Origin: Symsagittifera roscoffensis
Taxonomy: Eukaryota > Xenacoelomorpha > Acoela > Convolutidae
Direction of reading: 5' to 3'
NCBI RefSeq assembly: GCF_963678635.1
Contig: NW_026970849.1
Coordinates: 1-64,000, forward strand
Length of the DNA: 64,000 nt
Made by a program: the position numbers and the translations under genes. The first letter of the stretch is position 1. Every line of letters begins with the position of its first letter. This document shows, in pieces, positions 12,477-23,849 of the stretch. The notes beneath the pieces are model-generated. The model did not search any database, was not told the DNA's origin, and saw only the letters and a list, made by a program, of their open reading frames with translations.

Positions 12477-12584
12477 TCGATGTCTATTACATTACAGACA
12501 TCGAGTACTTTGCAGGGAGTACTGGTCGGCACTGATGATGGCGGGGAGCAGGGAGTACTGGTCGGCACTGATGATGGTGGCTAC
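12477..12584 (+). repeat. Hairpin plus 36 bp tandem duplication, A2
   Basis: Hairpin 12477-12504; repeats 12513-12548 and 12549-12584. Confidence 0.75.
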
Positions 12585-13737
12585 TTTGCAGTGGTAACAC
12601 ACCAACACTTGGTCTTTCTTGAATGATTGCAAAGCAACCGAACCTGGTAAAAAAGAAATCAAATGACTGATTCAACACTGAAAATTTGGTAAGATATACT
12701 TATCGGGTCGATAAATTTATAGGTACCTCTTCCAAAAATGGGAAACTTCACATCACTTATGCTGACCCAACTTTGAGTCAATATAAGACTCTGCACCTTC
12801 CGATGTCATAGGTAGTATGTTCCAAGCATGGCGCTTTCACAAGCAACTGAAACTTTCACATTCACCCATCATTCAGCAGGTACGACAAATGGTCAACCAC
12901 CTTGTTCAGATCACCCACTTCTTCTCTGAGTAAAAAAAAATTGTTTTTTTTTGACAGCTCATGGGATGTTGTATTCTGCTGAATAAAAGTCTGTGCGCGC
13001 TGCACCTAGCAGACGTACCGCTGTGAATCTTTTGGGGATCCCACTGCCTGCAGAACTTCTTCGTACGTGTATCCGTCCAACTTTTGGGAGCCAAAAATTA
13101 ATTTCCAGTTACGCACTCCAAAACGACTGAAAGATTTTGGCTGCCTTTTCTATTTCAAGTTCGACGTCATAGAATAAGCCTCCAAGAAGTAATAACCGTA
13201 TGTTAAAGAGACTCCTAAAGAAAAAACGTGGGTGAGGTGCTTGCCAAAAATTTAAATTTTTAAATTTTTTTCGATCCGTTTTTTGAACCAGGGATCTTCT
13301 GAAAAATTTAAGTAAGATCTGACTAATGCAACAAAAACTAGGAATTTTGACAAAAAATAACAGCACGCTTTAGTCTGGACTCGAAATAACAGGCTTTGAA
13401 GCATTCACTCCTTTTCCTAGACACGTTTGTCAAGCAACCGGCGAATTAGTGGTTCACTTTAGGAACTCTCGTTAGCCCGAGAGTTAAAACCTTCTCTGGA
13501 TTTCGAAGCAACACAGTTTCTTGCATCAAAACAATTGCATTCTTTTGCTAAAAAAACCACAGAGCTTCACTTGTTATGCGTGAATATTGGAGAAGACAGC
13601 TTAAAGATTGGAGGTGTGGAGGTTTAGAGGCTCGCATTCAACTCATTAATGTCGTCATATTGGTGGTACGGCAACAAACCAAAAAGCCAACCAATCGGAA
13701 AAAGTTACCCCTCCAAGGAGATTAAAAATTAATAATT

Positions 13738-13837
13738 TTATGCAACACAACAACAGATTGTCACTATTTTTATGCAATTATAAATATCTACGCAATTGTC
13801 CAGGCAGTAACTGTTGTTATGCAATAGTTACGTAATT
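13738..13837. promoter_or_regulatory. Cluster of bZIP half-sites, A3
   Basis: Copy of the A1 cluster with all five cores retained. Confidence 0.35.
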
Positions 13838-16800
13838 ATTCATGCAATTATGAAAGCAGTAAAACTAAGCAATAAAACTGCAAAATAATTACCGCGTACG
13901 TACTAAAAGCCAGTGCGGAACTCAACAGCTCAAAAATTACCATTTTTTGTGGATTTCACAGCGAATGCTTAAAACTATGAAAAGTATAATTTACAGCTTG
14001 GATTTGTTCTCTCAGCATTTGAAAAAGAACCAGTTTTTTTAATAGTTATGCTGAGCGCTAAATATGCGGAATTCATTAACAAAAGTCAAACTTGCTCAAA
14101 TTCAGACCGCACTTGTCCATATCAGGTAGATTGTTACTTTAAAATTGCGGAATCAAAACTTTAAACTCAAAACTTATGTGCTTTTTGCTTTGCAGCACAG
14201 GATTACTTGAAAACTGTGGACTAAGCTTGATCCTGTTTCCAATCGTTTTTTCAATTACACTGGGTTGAACTTTGCTGATTTTCGAGTTTTCTGGATATGT
14301 TTGATTTTCCTAACTTCGGAAGTTATTTCAGAGTACCGTGGAAAAATACCGCAGATACTCTATTGAGCATAGCGTTGATCTAATCATTGAAGGCGACCAA
14401 GATTTTGGCCAGTTTAACAGCCAATCAAAGTCCCTAAGAAAATTAGGAGCAAAACTGACTCATAGTTGCGATTCGCGATCTTTTTGGGGGCTCAATTTTG
14501 GTGTCTCAAATGAGAGATGCTGTCTCGTGGCTCCCACTATATGTGTCAAGAGAAACTAGGGACTTCCATAAACTTGTCAGCCGGTTATTGGTGAAATTAA
14601 AATAATAATTTGTATAGTTTTACCCAAGCGTCACTAGTCAGCATCGAAGACATTGGATGAGTTTGTCCGGATGCCAACCAAACGATTACTCAGTGTTTTT
14701 ATTTAGACGAAAAATGCACAACAAAAAACTGATGACACCCATCCTCACTAAAAAGTGTACCATTCAATTCTTCGAAGTAAATTTGACCAGACGGGAAGCC
14801 AACGGTCCATTTTTTCTCTTCATTACTATGTCGACGGGAAAATAAGCAAGTTGTCTCTTTTCTAGACCCTGTGCTCTGCTTAGGATAAGTGAAAGGGAAG
14901 AAATGAAATAGGTTAGCTTTACATTTGAACATTTCTTTGAAAGAGTATAGAAAAGAGATTTTGTTGCTCGCTTCAAGGAAAATACAGATACATACGTTAA
15001 GTCTGTAAGGTTGTTGCAAGACCTCTACCCGAGTCTCGTTTCAAAAAATCTTTAAAATAATACGGGTTTGTCACCACCAAAGACTCCAGTGAACCTTTGA
15101 GAAAAAGCTTGAACGAAAGCACGAAATTACTCACAGAGTTGTACGTTTCAGATTACGAGAACCGGGTTGAAATCTACTAGCAAGTTTCATTGCTAATTTT
15201 TTAGGAACATAAGTTGACCCCCTACAAACTAAAATTGACCAAAAAGCCACAAATTGTGGTGAGTAAATTTTTACAATTTCTCTGGGAACATATGAGTGAA
15301 TATCTCGAAAAATCCAGTCACCATGCGAACAAGTATTTTCAAAGAAGGACAAGGAGAGACGGAGGAAGATTGCGTAACTAAGTACCATTGTCCCTCGAAC
15401 TTTTATTGTCACTACACAACATCACCAAAAATGGCAAATGCAGACGTTCTTCTCTAAACGATGTGGAAGACGTCTTGGGATTAACCAATTCTATCGCCTT
15501 GTATCTAAAAATATGTCAAAAATATCTGGAATATCCGAAAATTGCTCTCGGTGAAAAGCGTCCATCTAGTTTACGGCTTTCCAGTTTGCGGTTTTATAAA
15601 TTGGGTACCTTTGGATCTACAGCGGCAGTAGTTGCGTGAAAGCAAGCCAAACTAAGTCTAGCGTCACAATCTATTGTGGAAAAATGAGTCTATGATTTGG
15701 AAGACACTGTCCCAAGTAAAAAAAATAATGCTCAAACCATTCTTCTTGGACATTTCAAGACATCCAGTTGCTTTGTTTTGCTGATTTTTACATAGATTTG
15801 GCCAAAAAAACATGGACTTTGGAGGATCGTTTGAAACCCGAATCGCTGGAAACGAGTCAACAAATAATTTTCAAACTAGTGATACTGGGCAAAACCAAAC
15901 GCAAGAGCTCCTGGCAAAAAATGTCACCTGCAGCGATCCAATGGTTTAAATTTCCAAGTAGTGATTTTCAATTTTCGAATCTAGAAATCCAGAAATCTAG
16001 AAATTTTCGACATCTAGAAATACATTTGCCAAATACATCTGGGGAGCCCCTTTTCAGCTATTCACGTCAATAACAAGCAACCACTTTTAATAGAGCAATT
16101 TCAAAATGGCAAAGAAAGTAAGGTTGGTGCAATGGTGGTTTTAAGGACACATCGAGCTGAAAAATTGCAGCACATCCCAAATACTGACTCCGAAGAATCC
16201 CCCTAGTCTAACTGATCACATGTAGCTTACATAGTACGACAAAGCAGGATAGTTGAGCTCCCTTGAAAGATCTAATTAGCTTGACGCAGGATGCTGGCCT
16301 CAAAACAGTACAACAAAACTTGATATCAAATTCGACGAGTCCAGTGTTAAAACAACGTTCAGGTAAAATACGTCAGGATTACATCTAAATAATCAGTCGG
16401 GGGCTTTTAACACTGGACAAGGTCTGGAACTAAACCACTAGCAACCGAAACAAACGAAATTTAAATCGTCAAGAGTCAACGAGGTTACAGCAACAACGTC
16501 AAACATAGGAAAATATATATGACAGCAAACATAACGAAGCCAGATGGCCATCTCGTCTAGTTTGGCCTTAAGAAACGATCACGTACATGCATACCATATG
16601 GTAGCGTCGGCTAGTCTTTTTCTTCAATGATCTTCAAAGATCACGATTGCAATAGGGGCTAAGTTCTCTGTAATGGTTTGTTTGGACGAAAGCCAGAATC
16701 GCAACAGGGGCCAATTCTTTACAATGGTTCAAATTGACAAAAAATTAGAAAAAAGTCAATCACGAGAGCGATGAAACGTTTTTCTGAGAAATATAAAATT

Positions 16801-17053
16801 CAAAATAATTTTAAAATAATAAGCAAAAAAAATGATTTCTGCAGTTGTTGGGGAGACTCTTAGCGAGGTGCGCCATAACAAGTGGTTAATTGTTTACAAA
16901 AGACTCAATAAAACAGGTGAAAGTTTTTTTCGGGCTGCTAGTATGGTTAGATCCTCAAAAGTCCTGGGACCTAACTATCAAAGATGTGCTGTTTCCAGCT
17001 GACTATTAATCTGTGTGGCTACCAGATGATACCCTTGGCATAAGGCCGACTGG

Positions 17054-17075
17054 TTCTCACCTCGAAAGGTGAGAA
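17054..17075 (+). other. Splice-donor hairpin, A3
   Basis: Same perfect 9 bp stem and CGAA loop as in A2. Confidence 0.55.
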
Positions 17076-18982
17076 GGACACGAAATGCTTTTTTTGATAT
17101 CAATTAATTTTTACCGATGATGTGTTTATTTTTTCAGTTGCATGCATTCGAGCGACAATCGATTTTTATCATTGGTTCAACAAACTGCAAACGGATTCCG
17201 CAGATTTTAAGTGGATTATCCTAAATTTGATTTAATCAGCTTGAACAATTGCTATAGCTAGAACAAAGCAATGCCGAATTTACTTAAAAGAATTTCACCT
17301 TTGTCATGGAATCTACAAAAAAATCCTAAAACACTTTCTAATTTCGGGTTTAAGCAAGTTATTTAATTTTTTGTAGAAACTTTTTTTCAAAAAATTTAGT
17401 ATAAATTTGATATGAACAAATAACTAGCCGTTTTCCGGTCTAAAAATATTCCGATTAGCCATTAAGATGATAAAAGTAAACTGCCATATGCTTTCAATAT
17501 TGTTTTAGTTCAGTCAGTGAGTTAAAAACAATCACGTTTTTTATATCTACATCAAAAAAATTCTCTCCTGGAACTTTAGGAGTCTTGATCATTTAATTAA
17601 CTGATTTCGATGTCTATTACATTACAGATTTTAAACTATCATATTGAAATTAGTATGAAAAAAATCGGAGATCAAACTGAAAACAATGTTTTCAAAATAA
17701 TTAAAATGTCAACTTCCATCGTTTGGAAATTTCCGTTAAAATTCCTTATAGGTTATGGTTGAGGTTATGGTTGACGTTTATCGCAACAGTTTTTAACTTC
17801 TAGCGAGTGAATACATATCCATTTTTTATTAACTAATAACAATTTCTGAATTAAAAAACAACGCTCGAGACTTTTTGGAACTGAAATGAGTTTTTCGTTG
17901 ACATAGTCTCAGTCAAGGCTTAGTGGCTACTAATGATAATTGAGGTAGTCTCATAAATGTCTAACCTAAAAAACTTGTCCTGTCTTAGTTAATTGTTGGA
18001 TTTTGCTCACTTTTTTCCAGGGTGTTTGTATGAGGCTAATCTGAAGCTGAAGTTAACTGAAAGCTAGTTTCCCCAGAAAAAAATGAAGTAAGCATTACGG
18101 TCTTTTGAAGCAAAATAAAAACGTTTCACTTTGCAAATCTGAGATTTATATATAATATACATGTGAACGAGGTTGAATTATTTAAAAAAAAACAAATTTG
18201 TAAGAGTTTAAAATTTGAAATCAATTTCTTTATCATAACTATGGTGACTGCATTGTGTGATTTTCCAACAGAGTATGGAATGTTCTAGAGCAATCGAAAA
18301 TCTCTCAATTTGGGCGAGGTTGGTTGCGGTTCCCATTTTCTCATTAACTATGTAGCCCTCCACTCGGAGGAGATGAGAGTTTTTTTATTCTGGTTATTTG
18401 TCTCGTCCACAGTCTAGTTTCGTCGACCCCGACAGGATACTTATTAAATTTGTGGGTTACAGGGCATATTAAATTTGTGGGTTACTTGAACGTCGTTTCG
18501 ACACTGGACGTCGTCGAAGTGGTTCTATCATTTTGCTGTGTTGTAGTGAGGTCAGCATCGTTTTGAATACGATCGTACTGGGTCCACTTAATAGGTTTAA
18601 ATTTACTAGTATCTTTGCCATCTAGAAAAGCAGCCAATCACAAAACCTGTCCAAAACTTTACGCTGTCCAAAACTTGCACGCAGATCACGCTGTTCTAAG
18701 TGCCCAGCGTACCTGAAAGAAAATCTGTTCCACTCTCTTCGCTGCTACCATTCCAGTGTGTTGTCGGAATTAAACTCACTAAAAACAATAATATTCCTAT
18801 TTACTTCTAGAAAAGCAGCCAATTCAAAATTCAAAGTAGCAAATTTGATTTAAAAAAAAAGGTGAAAGAGCGAGTTTTCAAACTAATTTATTGACATTAA
18901 AACGACACATGAGGTCCTCTATGAAGCGTCGATCACGCGCCTAGGAGGACCCAAACTTTGAATTCTTACGGTCTTCAAAGTT

Positions 18983-19090
18983 TCGATGTCTATTACATTA
19001 CAGACATCGAGTACTTTGCAGGGAGTACTGGTCGGCACTGATGATGGCGGGGAGCAGGGAGTACTGGTCGGCACTGATGATGGTGGCTAC
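18983..19090 (+). repeat. Hairpin plus 36 bp tandem duplication, A3
   Basis: Hairpin 18983-19010; repeats 19019-19054 and 19055-19090. Confidence 0.75.
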
Positions 19091-19361
19091 TTTGCAGTGG
19101 TAACACACCAACACTTGGTCTTTCTTGAATGATTGCAAAGCAACCGAACCTGGTAAAAAAGAAATCAAATGACTGATTCAACACTGAAAATTTGGTAAGA
19201 TATACTTATCGGGTCGATAAATTTATAGGTACCTCTTCCAAAAATGGGAAACTTCACATCACTTATGCTGACCCAACTTTGAGTCAATATAAGACTCTGC
19301 ACCTTCCGATGTCATAGGTAGTATGTTCCAAGCATGGCGCTTTCACAAGCAACTGAAACTT

Positions 19362-19568
19362 TCACATTGACCCATCATTCAGCAGGTACGACAAATGGTC
19401 AACCACCTTGTTCAGATCACCCACTTCTTCTCTGAGTAAAAAAAAATTGTTTTTTTTTGGCAGCTCATGGGATGTTGTATTCTGCTGAATAAAGGTCTGT
19501 GCGCACCGCTGTGAATCTTTTGCGGATCCCACTGCCTGCAGAACTTCTTCGTACGTGTATCCGTCCAA
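19362..19568 (-). pseudogene. Hypothetical minus-strand fragment at A3/B1 border
   Basis: 68-codon frame with protein-like composition: DGYTYEEVLQAVGSAKDSQR near the start and LREEVGDLNKVVDHLSYLL near the end, the latter a plausible amphipathic helix. The same LREEVGDL segment can be read in A1 and A2, and the YTYEEVLQ segment in B2, but in each they are joined to different sequence. No family recognised and no ATG at the start. Likely the relic of an old coding piece or a chance frame. Confidence 0.2.
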
Positions 19569-19727
19569 CTTTTGTTGCTATTTTGAAGCTTGCTTCATCA
19601 GCGTCTTCATCTCCAAGTTAGGGCTGGCCAACAAGGACAAAATTTTGGCAACCTTTCGTGTAAGAGAGTGCTTCGGCTACTTCTGGTTTATGATACTAAT
19701 CTACAATAATTCAAAGTGGTTACCTAA

Positions 19728-20258
19728 TTGATACCATGTTGCAGGGTCCATGTTGCCAAAAATAAACCCCTTTGGACATCAAAAAAGTTCTATTTTGATC
19801 TATCAGGCGTTTCAACTGGTCAAATAGGGGGCAAACCGGAACACCGCGTTTCTAACTTGAAAAATTGGGTTGACGGTTTTTGGAGTCCCGAAGAGCTCGC
19901 AGAATATTGTAGTGATATAGCACTTCTTCAGAGGAGTCTGGCCTCCGTATTGTATAATTGCATGCCCTCTACTAGCCAGACTGGACCTCTGTGGGTGACT
20001 CCAGAAATATACATTACAAAATCGAGTCATCAAATCGAATTTTCACTATTTTTTCATCGATATGGGTATTTTGGATTCAAAAAGATTTTTACAGGCTGCT
20101 GGTTCTATACTCAGCTCCACGATTTCGTCTTTGTCGCCTTTGACCTCTATCGGAGTTTAGCATTTACCGTGGCGTTGACGGTCGTCTTTTCAAGCTTTCC
20201 TGTACATGTGAACAGAAACATGACGATAATCTTGAACAAAATCAATTGTTGCTCGTAG
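19728..20258 (+). CDS. Hypothetical 176-codon frame (B1-only block)
   Basis: Longest open frame in the window, in a ~620 bp block (19737-20355) that B2 and B3 lack. I do not recognise the protein. The N-terminal half is mixed and polar (for example GGKPEHRVSNLKNWVDGFW and SPEELAEYCSDIALLQ). The C-terminal quarter has one strongly hydrophobic stretch, FVFVAFDLYRSLAFTVALTV, that could span a membrane. The first codon is ATT, not ATG, so the true start is unknown, and the frame may be an exon entered from the ttgcag at 19740-19745. At this length chance alone is unlikely but not excluded. A weaker minus-strand frame overlaps (19812-20033). Confidence 0.3.
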   Translation: MIPCCRVHVAKNKPLWTSKKFYFDLSGVSTGQIGGKPEHRVSNLKNWVDGFWSPEELAEYCSDIALLQRSLASVLYNCMPSTSQTGPLWVTPEIYITKSSHQIEFSLFFHRYGYFGFKKIFTGCWFYTQLHDFVFVAFDLYRSLAFTVALTVVFSSFPVHVNRNMTIILNKINCCS

Positions 20259-20639
20259 ACCCAGGTCCCGAAGTTTTATCAGCACAGTCTTTCCAATTTT
20301 TAAGACCATTCTTATAACTCGGGACAATTTTCCAGATTTCTGAAACTCGTATTTAGTTCACCAAATTTTCCGATTTTTAGTTTACCAAAACGTTTATGCT
20401 GGTATAAGTTTTTTTTTCAAAAAGTATTTTTCAACTTACTCCTTCGCTACATTCTCTGGCTTTGCCTAATTTTTTTTGTGTTTCCCGTCTGCTTGTGGTT
20501 CCGTGGGCTCGTTCGCTCCTTGTTGCGTGTGCTCGTGGTTTCTCTCATGGTCATGCGTTTGTCTTTCAATTTCCGATAATGAGTAAATGCTGATGGACCT
20601 GGAGAATTTGGTTACAGTGATGCTAACATATTGAATCTA

Positions 20640-21300
20640 GGTACCTTGGATACGGCTTGTATTAAGGTCCTGAATGGACATGTCGCAGTGAGGTATCCAG
20701 GTGCTCAAATATCAGGAAAAGTTTGCAAAAAATTTGCACACCTTTGTACAGAAAAAACTTGCAAAAGTGCTGGTAATCAACTTCATAGCCAGAGCCACAC
20801 AAAAAGGCCCAAATCTAAAACAGATACCAAATTTGTCAAGAAAAGAGACTGGTAGGCCCTGGAATGTGCTTAGGGGATTACTGGTACAGTAAAAGAAATC
20901 GCCTTCAGAACAAAGACGACTGCCTACTAATCGATAGAGACTAAAAGAACCCCAACAGCTCAGACAGACAAGTTCTCCACAGCCTTCATCTAAAGCGCCC
21001 TGGAGCGGCCGCAAAGCTTGACCTTTGTAAAAACATTGGGTTTTCACAAATACACCGAACCATAGACCAAGTGGCGCAGAACTGCCGTCACTGCACGCAA
21101 TGAGGTTAACATTTAAAACCATCTTTATTTACATCAAATTCATTCCAAATGGTACCAATAGTCGAGCCGAATGAGGAGGTGCAATTAGACTTCGTGGGGA
21201 CCTTATAGTAGATGATTTAATTACAGACGCCTACATTTTAGTGGCGTGGACAAATGGTCAAAAATTCAACGGCAAATGATGCGTGGTCTGATGAGAGAAT
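20640..21300 (+). mobile_element. Ty3/gypsy-type pol fossil: integrase region (B1)
   Basis: Fossil of an LTR retrotransposon polyprotein. Visible parts on the plus strand: a linker-like stretch AKVLVINFIARATQKGPNL (about 20756-20812), the zinc-binding N-terminal region of integrase with RPGAAAKLDLC and VAQNCRHCTQ (about 20960-21102), and the start of the catalytic core, VEPNEEVQLDFVGTL (about 21162-21206). The order linker, HHCC region, core start is typical of Ty3/gypsy pol. It is broken in several places and lacks gag, protease, RT and recognisable LTRs. Old: it predates the unit duplication. Confidence 0.8.
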
Positions 21301-21377
21301 CTGTGAAGGAAAGACTACATTAAATTAAAACCCATAGCATCAGTAGAGTGAGCTTCTTCGATTTCAGCTTTAATGGG

Positions 21378-22184
21378 AAGCTTTACAGACTCCAGGGAAA
21401 ATTTTTCACCTTTTTACGCTCGCGCGGCAAATCGTTAATGAAGACCAAAAAAAGAAGGGCCCAAGAAGACTACCTTGACGGACATTAATAGTAACTTTTA
21501 AACAGAAGATTGAACATATGTAATAAGTTTGGAACAGTTTGGAACTTGAATAAACTGAACAACTTTTCTCTAATACCTGTGCAAGGTAATTTAGAGAGGA
21601 AAATTCCATGATCGACTCGATGAAAAGCTTTGCTAAAACCTGTGAATATTACGTCCCTTTCTTCACGGTTTTCAATACAAGCGTTAACTTTGATCAAAAT
21701 TGCAAAAATGACCAATGTTGTAATATATTTGATTTTCCCTTTTCTAAAACCAAAATTTGAACGGTCAAAAATGCTGCTATTTTGTTCATAAAGTCTTTTG
21801 ATTGTGATTTTTCTAAGATTTTTGAGAGAGTCGATAATAAGAAAACTGGGCGGTAAATTTCTACATCAGCTTAATTACTTTTTTTGAACACAGGACAAAA
21901 AATTGCCAACTTCCATATATCGGGAAAGGTTGATGTCTAGTGAATATTGGAGAAAACTTGTTAAAGGGAATGAATGGTTGTATGTCTGCATTCAGCTAAT
22001 AAAATGGGAGGTAAGTCGTTGGGCCTTTGCTTTTATTTACAATTAAACTATCACAAAATTGTTTGACATTCAGTTCATCATTTTAGGTTCTCATGAACTG
22101 GAGCAAACTGATGACGCAACGTAAGATGATACAATGAAGTTTGAAAACACTTTTGCTATCGTTTCACTCAGCTAGATAATTGAC
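21378..22184 (-). pseudogene. LINE reverse transcriptase fragment (B1)
   Basis: Decayed piece of a non-LTR retrotransposon reverse transcriptase on the minus strand. Read from about 22015 down to 21410 it shows, in the usual order: NDLPPILLAE; FPDIWKLAIFCPVFKKSN followed by IYRPVFLLSTLSKILEK (RT N-terminal region); an EKGKSNILQHWSF stretch; DVIFTGFSKAFHRVDHG (the first catalytic-Asp block, with Asp replaced by Gly); and QGSLLGPFFF with FINDLPRE in the next frame. The YxDD block is missing. There is an in-frame stop after KKSN and at least three frame changes, so it is dead. The motifs fit the CR1/jockey group. The whole 807 bp block is absent from B2 and B3. Confidence 0.85.
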
Positions 22185-23240
22185 CTGTGAGGGAAGAACT
22201 GAAGACTTAAAGGCTTTCAATTACTTAGACAACTTTCCAGTCCTTATTTCAGCAGCAATGTTTTGTTCATAATCTATTTTATCACTCTAAGCGTTTTCAG
22301 CAACTTGAAATTTTAACGCTTGAAATTTTGTGTGCATGTCAGTTTTTCTTTCTCGCATTTTTAAGACACTTAAACGAATGTGAAGTTGGCTGAGTTATTC
22401 ACGGCGGTAAGGACGCTCGATAACGTGTGTGTTGTGGTGTGGTTTTGACGCTCGAAAACTTTTGCGTTTGTGCATTGCTTCCTTAATGAGATGGTTCAGC
22501 CGCTTCCTTATCTCCAAGAAAGTTTGTCGCGGACCACTAAAATAGTTGAAACGGATGCCCATGTTTCCTCATACTAAAAATTAACTGTCAAAACTGCCAT
22601 TTTCATACATAATTTCAAATAAAACATTTTTGCATCGATATAGGTTCTTCAACAGAGAAATCAAGAAACAAAGGAAAATAGTTTGATAGATTGGAAATTT
22701 TTGGATCTTCGAGTTTGGACAGATTTATGCAACGTTTTCACTGACTAGTGTTTGTTCGAGTATAAAATACTTTTTTTGTTATAAGTTGATAGTTATGATC
22801 AATTCCAGCATTTCTTCATTCAGATCAAAGCAGGAAGACATACTGCATCAATTTATTTCAGGAAAGTTAAATCACCATAGATTATAATATCAACGCAACT
22901 TTTCAAGAGACGTTTCGAAAATCAAAGAAAAGTTGCCTCGAATCTTGGATAGAATATGCATAGTTGCTAATTGGAGGAGGCTTATAACAACCTTAGAGGG
23001 ATTTACTAACGTGACACTCAACTGCAGAGCCGTTCGTGGTAAAGTGAAAGATCACTTGCTTTGATTTAAAAGAATTTTTAACACAAATCATGGTACCCCC
23101 ATGTGCAGTTTTGTTAGAATTTGACTGAATGTTGTCCCGAAAACAGTTGTAATCATAGAAAAAAGTTCGCCGTCTAGTATTTTGTCAATTAGCCAGATTT
23201 CAGATAAGTATTATATGTTGGATTCAAATCGTCCGAGGGA

Positions 23241-23289
23241 GTGAAGACCTCCACGTATTAACATAGGCTATAGAGTATCCGGTCTTCAC
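23241..23289 (+). repeat. 9 bp inverted repeat with palindromic loop motif (B1)
   Basis: GTGAAGACC (23241-23249) and GGTCTTCAC (23281-23289), with a 31 bp loop containing gtattaacataggctata, which recurs directly after the right arm. Both arms are intact in every B copy: 27438-27486, 32500-32548, 36158-36206, 61135-61183. Confidence 0.6.
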
Positions 23290-23531
23290 CCTATGTATTA
23301 ACATAGGCTATAATTTTCCCAATGTTTTCGGATAGGGAATAAGTTTTCCAATGTATTAAGATACCAAGCTTCAGATTGTAGGTTTCAGATGATAATTTTT
23401 TCCGTCGCCCGAATTTTCCATGTATAGCGTATTGATTTCCCTATGTATTAGAATTTCATTTTATGGAATTGAAAACTCATTGATATAGGCAATATATTTT
23501 TAACATAGTTAATAGGTTTCCTAATTATGAT

Positions 23532-23849
23532 GGTAAGGTTTCAGATGGTAAGTTTCAGAAAAAAAATTTGGCGCCCAATCTTACCAGGTTTTACTTATGT
23601 ATATGGTTTCAGTGTTGGGAATTAAGAACTCATTAGGATAGGGAATAGGTTTTCCAATGTAATAAGATAGGGAATGGTAAGGTTTCAGTGTGATGGTAAG
23701 AGAATGGTAAGAAAAACGGTACTTTTTGGATTTTGTGTGGAAATGTCTAGTTTTTTTGCAAAAATCTCAGCACGCGTTATGTATTTGGTGAGTTTTACTT
23801 GTAGATTGTATGATGAAAAAATTATGTTTTTTTTTTGGTTCATGGTAAG
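23532..23849 (+). repeat. Cluster of six GGTAAG motifs (B1)
   Basis: GGTAAG at 23532, 23547, 23676, 23695, 23706 and 23844, mostly as atggtaag, two followed by gtttcag. This is a decayed short repeat whose core matches the consensus 5' splice site. Five of the six recur in B2 (27723 onward), with equivalents in B3, B4 and B1'. Confidence 0.6.

Larger units (their letters stand above)
6585..13085 (+). repeat. Unit A2
   Basis: Second tandem A unit, starting at gggagccaaaaattaatttc, a start it shares with A3. It aligns to A1 at offsets of 6651-6663 and to A3 at 6506. A2 and A3 share derived changes against A1, such as the run of short tctagaaat repeats near 9470-9510 and the tail from 12955 onward. 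Frames at 7029-7226, 7832-8053, 8104-8340, 8882-9133 and 9261-9503 are copies of the A1 frames. None resembles a family I know. Confidence 0.9.
13086..19573 (+). repeat. Unit A3
   Basis: Third tandem A unit, closer to A2 than to A1. It ends by running directly into B1. The last ~70 bp (about 19505-19573) are shared with the A2 tail and with the B2 start, so the A/B border is a homology zone and not a clean edge. The frame at 14338-14559 has the same protein as in A2. The 1437-type frame is shortened here by a 1 nt difference, which argues against selection on it. Confidence 0.9.

Noticed and set aside
23221-23235. gattcaaatcgtccg as a tRNA or SINE B-box.
   Set aside because: No matching A-box or cloverleaf upstream, and the match to the B-box consensus is imperfect. 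No tRNA gene was seen in the window.
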